Source of the DNA: Nocardia araoensis NBRC 100135 | GTDB lineage: Bacteria > Actinomycetota > Actinomycetes > Mycobacteriales > Mycobacteriaceae | DNA length: 64,000 nt | Direction of reading: 5' to 3' | NCBI RefSeq assembly: GCF_000308435.1 | Contig: NZ_BAFR01000174.1 | Coordinates: 1-64,000 of the forward strand | Shown here: piece after piece, positions 22,717 through 32,728 of the stretch | Numbering within the stretch: position 1 is the stretch's first letter | How the letters are laid out: each line of letters starts with the position of its first letter | Notes under the pieces: model-generated | What the model saw: only the letters and a program-made list of their open reading frames with translations | Databases searched by the model: none | What the model was told of the DNA's origin: nothing | Made by a program: the position numbers and the translations under genes

Positions 22717-23631
22717 TCAGGCGCTGATGCTGGCCTTCTCCAGGATCTCGCGAGCCAGCGCGGCGGTCTCGGACGGCGTCTTGCCGACCTTCACGCCCGC
22801 GGCCTCCAGCGCGTCCTTCTTCGCCTGGGCGGTGCCCGACGAGCCGGACACGATGGCGCCCGCGTGGCCCATCGTCTTGCCCTCGGGGGCGGTGAAGCCC
22901 GCCACGTAGCCGACGACCGGCTTGGTGACGTTGGCCTTGATGTAGGCCGCGGCCCGCTCCTCGGCGTCGCCGCCGATCTCGCCGATCATCACGATCAGCT
23001 TGGTCTCCGGGTCCTTCTCGAACGCCTCGATGGCGTCGATGTGGGTGGTGCCGATGACCGGGTCGCCGCCGATGCCGATGGAGGTCGAGAAGCCGAAGTC
23101 GCGCAGCTCGTACATCATCTGGTAGGTCAGCGTGCCCGACTTGGACACCAGGCCGATCGGGCCCTTGCCGGTGATGTTGGCCGGGGTGATGCCGACCAGC
23201 GACTCGCCGGGGGTGATGATGCCGGGGCAGTTCGGGCCGATGATCCGGGTCTTGTTGCCCTTCTCCACGTTGTAGGCCCACGCGTAGGCGGTGTCCTGCA
23301 CCGGGATGCCCTCGGTGATGACCACCAGCAGCGGGATCTCCGCGTCGATGGCCTCGATGATGGCGTCCTTGGCGAACTTCGGCGGCACGAACGCGATGGA
23401 CACGTCGGCGCCGGTCTCCTTGATGGCCTCGGCGACGGTGCCGAACACCGGCAGCTCGACCGCGTTGCCGTCCTTGTCGGTGTGCGCGACGGTGGTGCCC
23501 GCCTTACGCGCGTTCACACCGCCCACGATCTGGGTGCCCGCCTTCAGCATCAGCGCGGTGTGCTTGGTGCCCTCGCCGCCGGTGATGCCCTGGACGATGA
23601 CCTTGGAGTCCTTGTTCAGGAAGATAGACAT
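22717..23631 (-). CDS. sucD: Succinyl-CoA synthetase alpha subunit
   Basis: A 304-residue SucD. With SucC it interconverts succinyl-CoA and succinate with ADP/GDP phosphorylation in the citric-acid cycle. Visible: CoA-binding Rossmann start (VIVQGITGGEGTKHTALML), GPNCPGIITPGE, and the phosphorylated active-site His in KTMGHAGAIVSG. It follows sucC after a 26-base gap on the same strand and ends in a hairpin terminator. Confidence 0.97.
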   Translation of the reverse strand: MSIFLNKDSKVIVQGITGGEGTKHTALMLKAGTQIVGGVNARKAGTTVAHTDKDGNAVELPVFGTVAEAIKETGADVSIAFVPPKFAKDAIIEAIDAEIPLLVVITEGIPVQDTAYAWAYNVEKGNKTRIIGPNCPGIITPGESLVGITPANITGKGPIGLVSKSGTLTYQMMYELRDFGFSTSIGIGGDPVIGTTHIDAIEAFEKDPETKLIVMIGEIGGDAEERAAAYIKANVTKPVVGYVAGFTAPEGKTMGHAGAIVSGSSGTAQAKKDALEAAGVKVGKTPSETAALAREILEKASISA

Positions 23632-23657
23632 TTCTTTTCGTCCTTACTCGGCCGTCG

Positions 23658-24824
<1,167 letters not shown>

Positions 24825-25251
24825 GTACTCACCGTCTCGTCTGCGTTGTGATGACAACGTCTTTGTTGGCGGCCCGACGTCGGAAGCGGGTCGGGTCGGA
24901 CTCTAACCAGTCACATGGAGGGCCAATCGGCCACGTTCATCCTAAGTGGCGCAGGTCACGGACCGACGTCAGGAGCGGCAAAACCGCTGGCCAACACTAC
25001 TGGCGAGTAGGTTGCTGGCACCGCGCCAGGTAGAGCGCCGAACCCGGGAGCGCGGGGCAATCTACTACAACTCGTCGTTGAGCGACCTCTCGGGAGTGCC
25101 CATAGCGCAGTGAGATATTCCGTGGGCTAAGCGTGATGAATCTCACATGTTTGTTACGGACCCTGCGCACCGCTTGTCGCGGCTCAATCGTTTCGTTACC
25201 GTCATTGCGGTCGATGTCACAACACGGTCACGACTAGGAGGACGGCAAGCT
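24825..25251. other. Divergent promoter region between sucC and the M23 peptidase gene
   Basis: About 430 bases without a gene. It contains CGTTGT-GATG-ACAACG at 24844-24859 near sucC, and a CRP-like GTGA-N6-TCAC site at 25132-25147 near the M23 gene. I looked for a ydaO (c-di-AMP) riboswitch, common before actinomycete cell-wall hydrolases, and could not identify its conserved core. Confidence 0.5.
25132..25147. promoter_or_regulatory. CRP-like binding site
   Basis: CGTGATGAATCTCACA matches the CRP consensus TGTGA-N6-TCACA at 9 of 10 defined positions. It lies about 105 bases upstream of the 37-codon leader frame and could serve both divergent promoters. Confidence 0.5.
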
Positions 25252-25365
25252 TTGACGCAGCACAGCGCTCCGCAGACGGAGAGCCGCTCCGCATTCGACC
25301 GATCGACGCCGCTGGTCAGGCGGCTTCCGAGTTCCACCAGCTTCACGATGTGGCACCGCCGATGA
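25252..25365 (+). CDS. 37-codon leader ORF coupled to the M23 peptidase gene
   Basis: A TTG-initiated frame of 37 residues (LTQHSAPQTESRSAFD onward, ending FTMWHRR). It owns the only strong ribosome-binding site of the region (AGGAGG, 10 bases upstream) and its TGA overlaps the ATG of the M23 peptidase as ATGA. It could be a translated leader that delivers ribosomes to the peptidase gene. An alternative is that a sequencing or natural frameshift split a longer N-terminus, since the peptidase frame is also open through this stretch without a start codon. Confidence 0.4.
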   Translation: MTQHSAPQTESRSAFDRSTPLVRRLPSSTSFTMWHRR

Positions 25366-26618
25366 ACAACAGTTCCACCTTCGCTCCCGCTGATCGCTCG
25401 CGGACGGGACATCGTTACCGCCCCGACGACGAGCCCTTCGCCCCGGCGAGCTACGCCGGGCCCTCGTTCGACCAGCACCACGCCGGGTACGAGGCGGCTC
25501 CGCAGGCCGAGTACGACTTCCAGCCCGCCGGTGGCGGGTACGGCTTCGAGACCGAGCAGCCCGTCCACGGCGGAGGCTATGACCAGCCGGTCTACGAGAA
25601 TGCCGCGTCCGACAACTCCTGGGCCACGAACAACGCGTGGGCACAACAGGAGTGGTCCCAGCAGCAGACCTGGTCCGACGGCGGCGCGTGGAGTTCCGGC
25701 GACGCGTGGGCAGAAGAGGAGTCCTGGGCGCCCGACGAGCGGGCCTGGGTGTCCGACACCGGCTGCTGGGCTCCCGAGGAGTCCTGGGCGACCGAGACCG
25801 CCGAGCCCGAGGCCGAGGCCGACGAGGAGCCGGGCACACCCGCCCTTCCGACCGTCATCCCGGGGCGCCGCGCCACGAACAAGCGCGGTGGCGCGCACCG
25901 GGTGGCCGCGCCGCCCGCCGCGCTCAAGGGACGCGCCGCGGTGGCGGCCGTCGCCGCTGGCGCTGTCGTAGCGGCCGGGCAGGCCGCGTTCGCCTCGCCC
26001 GACCAGCCCTCGCAGGCGGTCGACTACGAAGCCGCCGGACAGATCCACGAGATCGCCGCGCAGTCGATGAACGTTGCCGACCCGACGGCGGCGCCGGACT
26101 CACCGCAGGTGCTGAGCGTCTCCGCGCCGGCCAACCTCGATCAGTTCAACGACATTCTGCAAAAAGGCCAGAAGTACGCCGAGGACCTCGCCGCCCAGGA
26201 GGCCTCGAAGCTTCGGCCGCTGTTCACCAGGTTCGCCGCGGGCACTTTCACCTCCGGCTTCGGCGCCCGCTGGGGCGTGCAGCACCTCGGCATCGACATC
26301 GCGGGCCCGATCGGCACTCCGATCTACGCCGTCGCCGACGCCACCGTGATCGAGGCCGGTCCCGCGTCGGGCTTCGGCATGTGGGTCCGCCTGCTGCACG
26401 ACGACGGCACCATCACCATCTACGGCCACATCGACACCGCCACGGTGTCGGCGGGCCAGCGTGTGCTCGCAGGCGACCAGATCGCGACGATCGGCAACCG
26501 CGGCTTCTCCACCGGCCCGCACTGCCACTTCGAGGTCTGGTTGAACGGCACCGACAAGGTCGATCCGCTGCCCTGGCTGGCCACCCGCGGCATCAGTCTC
26601 GGCCCGCAGCGCGACTGA
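25362..26618 (+). CDS. M23 (LytM-type) metallopeptidase with Trp-repeat cytoplasmic tail
   Basis: A 418-residue membrane-anchored zinc peptidase that cuts peptidoglycan cross-bridges or activates amidases. N-terminal 180 residues are a disordered cytoplasmic tail with ten tryptophans at about six-residue intervals (87-142); one membrane helix follows near 190-215; the LytM domain has the zinc ligands H308 and D312 (QHLGID) and H387/H389 (GPHCHFEVW). All ligands are present, so it should be active. Same position as Rv0950c in M. tuberculosis, between sucC and pcrA. The ATG at 25362 is preferred by ATGA coupling to the leader frame; GTG 25350 is an alternative. Confidence 0.85.
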   Translation: MNNSSTFAPADRSRTGHRYRPDDEPFAPASYAGPSFDQHHAGYEAAPQAEYDFQPAGGGYGFETEQPVHGGGYDQPVYENAASDNSWATNNAWAQQEWSQQQTWSDGGAWSSGDAWAEEESWAPDERAWVSDTGCWAPEESWATETAEPEAEADEEPGTPALPTVIPGRRATNKRGGAHRVAAPPAALKGRAAVAAVAAGAVVAAGQAAFASPDQPSQAVDYEAAGQIHEIAAQSMNVADPTAAPDSPQVLSVSAPANLDQFNDILQKGQKYAEDLAAQEASKLRPLFTRFAAGTFTSGFGARWGVQHLGIDIAGPIGTPIYAVADATVIEAGPASGFGMWVRLLHDDGTITIYGHIDTATVSAGQRVLAGDQIATIGNRGFSTGPHCHFEVWLNGTDKVDPLPWLATRGISLGPQRD

Positions 26619-26897
26619 AACACTCTCGACAAGGCGCTGGCAGACCTGCTGCCGCATTGACACCGCGACCCGGCGATCACTGCAATGCCGGGAGCCGGCC
26701 AAATCAGCTGATACGCAGAGTTGTTCGTCCGCTGCGGTTGGGTCATCACTGTCATGACGTCGGCTGACGCTGACCATTTGAGACCCGGTGGTCGCCCACC
26801 GATGAGAAGCGTGCGTCGGGTCGCCGTGCCGATGAACTGTTGCGGCGCGGCCTTCCGCTCCTCCCCCGAATTTCGAGACCCGCTCGGAAATACCGCC

Positions 26898-28142
26898 TCA
26901 GAGAGTGGGGATGTCGGTGGGAGCTGTGTCCCTGAATAATTCCGGAGCAGTGCGACGAATCTTGCGCAAGGCGATGTCGGCACGAGCGGAGTCGACGGCG
27001 TGCAAGGCGGGCAGAGCACCCCGCCACATGTCGATGGCGTCAGTGTGCTTGCCGAGCTTCCAGCGCAGTACGCCGGTTTCGGCAGCGCTGAGTGCCCAGA
27101 CGCGGGCGTGGGTCCGAGGGTCCCAGACGCTGGTGGTTAGTTCGCTGTAGCGCTCCGCGTTGGCGAGGTCCCCCAGGGAGAGGTAGGTCCTCGCGGCTTG
27201 GTGCACAACGGTGCCTTTGTTGGGGCACCACATCGACACCCAGCGGGGTTGTTCGCTGGTCAGCTCGGGGGTTAGGTGCGGTTCGACGGTCCACAGGGCG
27301 GCCAGTGCGCCCCCGTGGTCGCCGGTTTCTGCGCGGCAGCGAGCCAGAGTGACAGTGAGCAGCGCCGTCGCATCGGGTCCGAGATGGCCTCGGCCTCGAG
27401 CTACGGCCGCTTCGGCGAGGGCGGGACTGAATTTCGGCCTGCCGATATCGGCTCCCTGCATGGCGAGGATGCGCAGCACCCAGGCGTCCTGGCCAGGCAC
27501 TCGGCCTTCCTCCGCCAGCCGCAACGCGGAGAGGAAATACCGCTGTGCGATGCCGTCCTCCCCTGCGTCGTGCGCTTTGAAACCCGCCAGGTAGGCCAGC
27601 TCGGCGGCGGCGCTGAACGCGGCGGAACGGACCGTGGAATCGGCGAACCGCGAGCGCAGCAGGGACGCGACATCGGTACTCAGGAACTCGGCGACGGCGG
27701 TGCGGCCGATACCGCCGCCCTTTACCTCGTCCAGGCGCAGGAACGCGTCTGTGATCCCCTGCACAGCACGGACTTCCGCCATGCCGACGCGCGTCGAGTC
27801 ATTTACTCCCGCCAACCGGGACATTTCCGATGGCGATACCAACGCGGTCGCGGAAAGTGCCGCGCTGTAGACGGATGTGTGTAGAAACGACCGCCGGTCG
27901 ACGTCCGCTCGGCCCAACATACTGACCAGTGTGACAGGATCGCATGTCATTTCGCCGCACACGCGCATGTAGGCGGCGATCACGTCGGCCGAGGCGACGC
28001 GTGTTCCGGTCTCGACATGTCCCAAATAGCTGCGCGAGAACGGGATTCGTGCCGCCAGATCGGCCAGCGACAGTCCCGCCGCCTGTCTGGCGGCTCGCAG
28101 ATGTTCCCCGATGTCAGGGGGAAGCCCCCCGTCCGTCCCCAT
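26898..28142 (-). CDS. XRE-family regulator with TPR-like C-terminal domain
   Basis: A 414-residue regulator: helix-turn-helix near residues 10-65 (RAARQAAGLSLADLAARIPF, SRSYLGHVETGTR) and a long alpha-helical, TPR-like domain reaching the C-terminus with repeated alanine-rich helices (AFSAAAELAYLAGFKAHDAG, YFLSALRLAEEG). This architecture is common in Streptomyces and Nocardia and usually controls nearby small genes or differentiation. The ATG at 28142 lacks a Shine-Dalgarno but has TACGAT 6 bases upstream, a leaderless promoter. The longer upstream frame is non-coding. Its partner may be the divergent small gene at 28360. Confidence 0.82.
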   Translation of the reverse strand: MGTDGGLPPDIGEHLRAARQAAGLSLADLAARIPFSRSYLGHVETGTRVASADVIAAYMRVCGEMTCDPVTLVSMLGRADVDRRSFLHTSVYSAALSATALVSPSEMSRLAGVNDSTRVGMAEVRAVQGITDAFLRLDEVKGGGIGRTAVAEFLSTDVASLLRSRFADSTVRSAAFSAAAELAYLAGFKAHDAGEDGIAQRYFLSALRLAEEGRVPGQDAWVLRILAMQGADIGRPKFSPALAEAAVARGRGHLGPDATALLTVTLARCRAETGDHGGALAALWTVEPHLTPELTSEQPRWVSMWCPNKGTVVHQAARTYLSLGDLANAERYSELTTSVWDPRTHARVWALSAAETGVLRWKLGKHTDAIDMWRGALPALHAVDSARADIALRKIRRTAPELFRDTAPTDIPTL

Positions 28143-28359
28143 GCGTGGATCGTAAGCGGATCCGTAGACGCGTTGTAGCCGTTTCCCCAGTCTGAAGACA
28201 TCTTTTCCGCGCGACGCCGGCAGCCGCACCCACCCGGCGGGCGCGTCTGTTCCGTCCGGACCGGACGCACCGCCTGTCGTGAGCGGCACGCGGTGACCAT
28301 CACCCCGCCGGGTGGCGTGCACCCACATGACAAGCCGAGAACAGCAGGGGTGAAACTCG

Positions 28360-28674
28360 ATGGGGTTCAACTGGTGGCGAGATGCCGAGCAGGACGACAT
28401 GTCGGCGCAAGCGATCATCGATCGGGTAGCCGCCGAGTGGCGTGCCGCACGTGAACGCGAACGGATTCACGCCGAGCAGCCCGACGCGGAACTGTGGCCT
28501 GCCGGCTGGCCACACGATGCTCCCGAAACGCCGTTGAGCGTTCCCGAAGCGCATCAGACCATGCAGCGGCACCGGGCATGCCGCGCCGATGAGTGTCCGC
28601 GCAAGGCAGCGGCCCGGCAGACGCTCATCGACGCCGGACGGATGAAACCGGACACTTCGCGGGAACCGCGCTGA
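28360..28674 (+). CDS. Small charged protein, unknown function
   Basis: A 104-residue protein with a Trp/Arg/Glu-rich N-terminus (MGFNWWRDAEQDD), a PAGWPHDAPETPL linker and a C-terminal HRACRADECPRKAAARQTL segment with a Cys-x4-Cys pair after His, followed by DAGRMKPDTSREPR. It lies divergent from the XRE regulator. I recognise no family; such pairs of an XRE/TPR regulator and a small basic protein recur in actinomycetes. AGGGGTGA lies about 8 bases upstream of the ATG. Confidence 0.65.
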   Translation: MGFNWWRDAEQDDMSAQAIIDRVAAEWRAARERERIHAEQPDAELWPAGWPHDAPETPLSVPEAHQTMQRHRACRADECPRKAAARQTLIDAGRMKPDTSREPR

Positions 28675-28788
28675 CGGGTGCTCGCGGCGGCATGCGGCGG
28701 GAACCGACAACCTGTCCGAGTCTACGATGGCCAACTTGTCGCACCACCGGGCAAGAGCCGGGCTCCAGCAGCTTGCGGCCCGCGGGAA

Positions 28789-29148
28789 TCATCCGGTGGT
28801 CAGCAAGTGGGCCATCGACGCGAGATGAATCGCGCCGACGAGTACCGACCCCGCCACCTGCCCAGGGTTCCGCTGCCAAAGACCTATCACCGCATCCCCG
28901 ACTTGGCACGCCCCCGCGACGGCGAGAAGGGCGATCCAGGCGCCGTTCGGAATCGACAGAAATACCCCCACCACGACCGCGCCCCCGACCGGAACAGCCC
29001 GTGCCGCATACATGGCGGCGTAGTACCGCGTCGAGGCCACCACAGCCGTTCGCGCCAACGCTGTGGGCGCGACAACGCCCGTAACTGCGAACCCTACGGT
29101 GACCAGTGCGACAGCCGCGTTGAGCGCGGCGAGCCAGTTCGACACCAC
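28789..29148 (-). CDS. DUF4267-type small membrane protein
   Basis: A 119-residue protein with four hydrophobic helices (ALNAAVALVTVGFAVTGVV, a segment at GGAVVVGVFLSI, WIALLAVAGACQVGDAVIGL, GSVLVGAIHLASM), matching DUF4267 membrane proteins of unknown function. It starts with tandem GTG codons and is divergent from a MarR regulator; the two share a short promoter with a palindrome, so it is the likely regulated target. Confidence 0.7.
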   Translation of the reverse strand: MVSNWLAALNAAVALVTVGFAVTGVVAPTALARTAVVASTRYYAAMYAARAVPVGGAVVVGVFLSIPNGAWIALLAVAGACQVGDAVIGLWQRNPGQVAGSVLVGAIHLASMAHLLTTG

Positions 29149-29159
29149 GATACCTACCG

Positions 29160-29186
29160 TTCACTTGAGAATCGTTCTGAACTGAA
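29160..29186. promoter_or_regulatory. MarR operator candidate
   Basis: TTCACTTGAGAA and TTCTGAACTGAA are inverted arms matching at 10 of 12 positions around a 3-bp centre. The site lies in the 65-base gap between the divergent DUF4267 and marR genes. Confidence 0.55.
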
Positions 29187-29213
29187 TCATTTACTCGCGA
29201 TAGTATCTGCTCC

Positions 29214-29654
29214 GTGAATCGTGTCAACGGTGAAGATCTGCTCGACTCGCTGAGTTTTCGGCTCGGAGTGGTCGGCACGCGGATAACCCAGATGCTCGGT
29301 GCCCGGATCGAAGCGCTCGGATTGACGCACAAGCAGGTCGGCGTGCTGGCCGTCGTCGATGCCGGTCGGGCAAGATCGCAACGCGAGGTGGCGGCCGCGC
29401 TCGGGGTCGCGCCGAGCCTCGTGGTGACTCTCGTGGATCGCCTGGTCGCAATGAATGCGCTCGTCCGCGTTCAGGACCCCGCCGACCGTCGCGTATACAC
29501 ACTGGAACTGACCGACCGGGGACGTGATCTGCTCGGTCGCAGTGTCGCGATCGTAAACGAGCTGGACCGCGACCTACGGAATTCACTTGACCAGCAGGAC
29601 ACAGCGGCGGTGCACACCGCGCTGACGCGTTTCATGACCAAGATCCAGCGCTAG
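29214..29654 (+). CDS. MarR-family transcriptional regulator
   Basis: A 146-residue MarR protein: dimerisation helix at the N-terminus, winged helix with RSQREVAAALGVAPSLVVTL as recognition region and the wing RVQDPADRRVYTLELTDRG. Usually a repressor released by a phenolic or oxidative ligand. GTG start has TAGTAT 7 bases upstream, a leaderless promoter. Divergent from the DUF4267 membrane protein; the palindrome at 29160-29186 is its probable operator. Confidence 0.9.
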   Translation: MNRVNGEDLLDSLSFRLGVVGTRITQMLGARIEALGLTHKQVGVLAVVDAGRARSQREVAAALGVAPSLVVTLVDRLVAMNALVRVQDPADRRVYTLELTDRGRDLLGRSVAIVNELDRDLRNSLDQQDTAAVHTALTRFMTKIQR

Positions 29655-29659
29655 GCAAC

Positions 29660-30085
29660 CTAGGGCGCGGCTGCGATCGCCGAGCCGATCAACACCACGA
29701 CCTTGACGACCTCCAGGCCGATGTACCAGTAGTGCGCGTGGGAGCGCGGCAGATCCTCGCCCGCCAGCACGCGATCGGAGCGGCGGGACAGTGGCGGGCG
29801 CACCACCGCGATCTGAACGGCCAGCACTACGGCGGCGATGCCCAGCCATACCCAGACCGCCGTGCCGGGGCCGACGATCAGGGCCGCGAGCACCAGCACT
29901 GCCGCGAGTACGGCCTCGACGATGTTCAGCGCGCGGAACACCAAGCGGCCGATGCCGAGGCCGAGCGGCAGCGTGACCCCGGGAGCGCGGAACTTCAGCG
30001 GCGCTTCCAGGAACGAGATGGCCAGCACCATGCCCAGCCAGAGCATGGGCAGGAACCACAGGAGATGCTGTGCGATCGTATCCAC
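29660..30085 (-). CDS. Four-helix membrane protein, unknown function
   Basis: A 141-residue integral membrane protein: helices near LLWFLPMLWLGMVLAISFLE, VEAVLAAVLVLAALI, VWVWLGIAAVVLAVQIAVV and IGLEVVKVVVLIGSAIAAA, with a charged loop RRSDRVLAGEDLPRSHAHYW between the last two. I do not recognise the family. It ends 6 bases from the convergent marR stop codon and lies downstream of pcrA on the same strand with a 57-base gap, so it may be the last gene of that transcript. Confidence 0.7.
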   Translation of the reverse strand: MDTIAQHLLWFLPMLWLGMVLAISFLEAPLKFRAPGVTLPLGLGIGRLVFRALNIVEAVLAAVLVLAALIVGPGTAVWVWLGIAAVVLAVQIAVVRPPLSRRSDRVLAGEDLPRSHAHYWYIGLEVVKVVVLIGSAIAAAP

Positions 30086-30142
30086 GTCGCGGACCCTATC
30101 GACGCGACACCGACAAGGGCAGGGTCGAAAGGCCCGCGCCGC

Positions 30143-32728
30143 TCACAGTTTGACCAGCGTGCGGCTGTACTGGGGGATCAACCGGATCTTGCCCGCGGTG
30201 CCGAAATCGATGGTCACCGTGGCCAGCGGCCCGAAGCCCTCGGCGGCGATCACGCGGCCGAGACCGTACTTGTCGTCGCTGACCCGATCGCCCACGGCGA
30301 GGACCAGGTTCGTGTTGTTGCGGGTCGCGCCGCCGGGGGCGGGCCTGCGCGGCCCGCGATCACGCAAGCCGGGCCGCGGCTCCGACCATCCGTCACCGCG
30401 CGTCCAGTCCCGCTCCAACCCGTCGTCGTCTCCGCCGCGTCGCCGCAGGCCCCTCGTTCCGGGTGAACCGGCGGGCTCGAGCCGACGCCAGTCGATGAGG
30501 TGGCCCGGAATCTCCTGGAGGAAGCGCGATTCGGGGTTCGACACCGGCTGGCCCCAGCCGGAGCGCACCACCGCGCGCGTCAGATACAGGCGCTGCCGGG
30601 CCCTGGTGATGCCGACGTAGGCGAGGCGGCGCTCCTCGGCGAGCTCGGTGGGATCGCCCAGCGCCCGCATGTGCGGGAACTGCCCGTCCTCCCAACCCGT
30701 CACGAACACCACCGGGAATTCCAGCCCCTTGGCGGTGTGCAAGGTCATCATCGTGACCACCCCGGAGCCCTCGTCCGGAATCTGGTCGGTGTCGGCCACC
30801 AGCGAGACCCGCTCCAGGAACGCGGCGAGCGAACCGGGATCCGGCTCGCCTTCGCCCACCTCGGGCAACAGCCCCTCCTGCCGGGCGGCCTCCGCGTTGT
30901 TGTGCGCCTCGGAGCTGAATTCCCGCGCGACGCTGACCAGTTCGTTGAGGTTGTCCAGCCGGGCGCCGTCCTGCGGGTCGTCGGAGGCCTCCAGCTCGGC
31001 GCGATAGCCGGTGCGCTCGAGCACCGCGTCGACGACGTTGCCGACGTCGGGGAAGTCGGACTCGGCTTGTTCGCCCGCGGCCCGGATGTCGTCGAGCAAC
31101 TCCAGGAAGCCCGCGATGGCGCGCTGCGAGCGCGTGTTCAGCAGGGCCACCTTGCCTTCGGCGGCGTCGCGCAGGGCGGCGGCGAAACCGATGCCGCGCT
31201 GTTCGGCATGGACCGCCACGCACGCTTCGGCACGGTCGCCGATGCCGCGCCGGGGCGTGTTCAGGATGCGGCGCATGCTCACCGCGTCCTCCGGGTTCTC
31301 CAGCACCCGCAGGTAGGCGACCACGTCGCGCACTTCTTTGCGCTCGTAGAAGCGGACGCCGCCGACCACCTTGTAGGGCAGGCCCATCCGGATGAAGATC
31401 TCTTCCAGGGCGCGGGAGTTGTTGTTGGTGCGGTAGAACACCGCGACGTCGCCGTAGTTGGCCTCGCCCTGGTCGACCAGCCGGTCGATCTCGCGTGCGA
31501 CGAACGACGCCTCGTCGTGCTCGTTGTCGGCGACGTAGCCGGTGATCAGCTCACCCGCACCGGAATCGGTCCACAGCTTCTTCTCGCGCCGGTTCTCGTT
31601 GCGCGAGATCACCGCGTTGGCGGCGGAGAGGATGTGCTGGGTGGAGCGGTAGTTCTGCTCCAGCAGAATGGTTTCCGCGTCGGGGAAATCGCGCTCGAAC
31701 TCCTCGATGTTGCGAATCGTCGCGCCGCGGAAGGCGTAGATCGACTGATCGGCGTCACCCACCACGCACAGCTCGCTCGGCGGCACCCGGTCCTCGGCGG
31801 CGTCTTCCACGTGGTGGCCGACCAGCTCGCGGACCAGGACGTACTGCGCGTGGTTGGTGTCCTGGTACTCGTCCACCAGCACGTGCCGGAACCGGCGGCG
31901 GTAGTACTCGGCGACCTGCGGGTGGTTCTGCAGCAGCGCCACCGTCTCGCCGATCAGGTCGTCGAAGTCCAGCGCGTTCGCGGAGCGCAGCCTGCGCTGA
32001 TACTCGGTGTAGACCCTCGCCACCAGGCCGGGCAGCTCCGTGTCGTCCGATTCCGCGTCGGCGGTGGCCCGGGCCGGGTCGATGAGTTCGTTCTTCAGAT
32101 TCGAGATCGCCGTCGCGAGCAGTCGCGCCGAGTACTTCTTGGCGTCGATGTCCAGGTCTCGGCTGATCATGGTGAGCAAGCGCCGCGAATCGTCCGCGTC
32201 GTAGATCGAGAAGTTCGAGTTCAAGCCGGGCAGCAGCGCCGCCTGGGTGCGCAGGATGCGGACGCAACTGGAGTGGAACGTCGACACCCACATGTTGTTC
32301 GCCCGCGGGCCGACCAGCCCGGTGACCCGCTCCCGCATCTCCGCGGCGGCTTTGTTGGTGAATGTGATGGCCAGCACCTGCCCCGGCGTGACGCCGCGGG
32401 CGGCCAGCAGGTAGGCGATGCGGCGGGTGAGCACGGCCGTCTTGCCCGAGCCCGCGCCCGCCACGATGAGCAGCGGGGATCCGGTGTGCACCACCGCCGC
32501 GCGCTGCTGTGGATTCAGGCCGTCGAGCAGGCGCTCGGCCTCCTCGGTGCGCCGCTGTTCCCGCTCGACGCGCTGCCGTTCGCGCTCGGCGTCCGTTGGC
32601 GGCGCCTCGGGAATGGCGGCAGGCTGCGACCCCTCCGCCGCGTCACCGCCGGCGAACTGCGGTTTCGATGTCGGGTCCGGGTGCACGACTCGACCGGCCT
32701 GCGTCTTGGGAGCCACCGTGATGTCCAT
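30143..32728 (-). CDS. pcrA: ATP-dependent DNA helicase PcrA/UvrD1
   Basis: An 861-residue superfamily 1A 3'-5' helicase for nucleotide-excision repair and replication restart. All motifs are present: Walker A GAGSGKTAVLTRRI, motif II VDEYQDTN, DADQSIYAFRGA, EQNYRSTQ, TLHTAKGLEFPVVFVTGWED (20 residues) and ITRARQRLYL. A disordered linker (about 735-790, RRGGDDDGLERDW) leads to the C-terminal Tudor-like domain that contacts RNA polymerase (GDRVSDDKYGLGRVIA). Synteny with sucCD and the M23 gene as in mycobacteria. TAGCGT lies 9 bases before the ATG. Confidence 0.97.
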   Translation of the reverse strand: MDITVAPKTQAGRVVHPDPTSKPQFAGGDAAEGSQPAAIPEAPPTDAERERQRVEREQRRTEEAERLLDGLNPQQRAAVVHTGSPLLIVAGAGSGKTAVLTRRIAYLLAARGVTPGQVLAITFTNKAAAEMRERVTGLVGPRANNMWVSTFHSSCVRILRTQAALLPGLNSNFSIYDADDSRRLLTMISRDLDIDAKKYSARLLATAISNLKNELIDPARATADAESDDTELPGLVARVYTEYQRRLRSANALDFDDLIGETVALLQNHPQVAEYYRRRFRHVLVDEYQDTNHAQYVLVRELVGHHVEDAAEDRVPPSELCVVGDADQSIYAFRGATIRNIEEFERDFPDAETILLEQNYRSTQHILSAANAVISRNENRREKKLWTDSGAGELITGYVADNEHDEASFVAREIDRLVDQGEANYGDVAVFYRTNNNSRALEEIFIRMGLPYKVVGGVRFYERKEVRDVVAYLRVLENPEDAVSMRRILNTPRRGIGDRAEACVAVHAEQRGIGFAAALRDAAEGKVALLNTRSQRAIAGFLELLDDIRAAGEQAESDFPDVGNVVDAVLERTGYRAELEASDDPQDGARLDNLNELVSVAREFSSEAHNNAEAARQEGLLPEVGEGEPDPGSLAAFLERVSLVADTDQIPDEGSGVVTMMTLHTAKGLEFPVVFVTGWEDGQFPHMRALGDPTELAEERRLAYVGITRARQRLYLTRAVVRSGWGQPVSNPESRFLQEIPGHLIDWRRLEPAGSPGTRGLRRRGGDDDGLERDWTRGDGWSEPRPGLRDRGPRRPAPGGATRNNTNLVLAVGDRVSDDKYGLGRVIAAEGFGPLATVTIDFGTAGKIRLIPQYSRTLVKL

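Noticed and set aside
24900..24960. Possible tRNA-like segment (GACTCTAACCAGTCACATGG)
   Set aside because: There is no T-loop GTTCGAATC-type sequence and no cloverleaf pairing, so it is not a tRNA.
24825..25251. ydaO (c-di-AMP) riboswitch before the M23 peptidase
   Set aside because: Position would fit, but I could not find the conserved core helices; only a loose GCCGAACCCGGGAGCG string is present.
26619..26897. Short frames between the M23 gene and the XRE gene
   Set aside because: None has a start signal or plausible composition; treated as intergenic.
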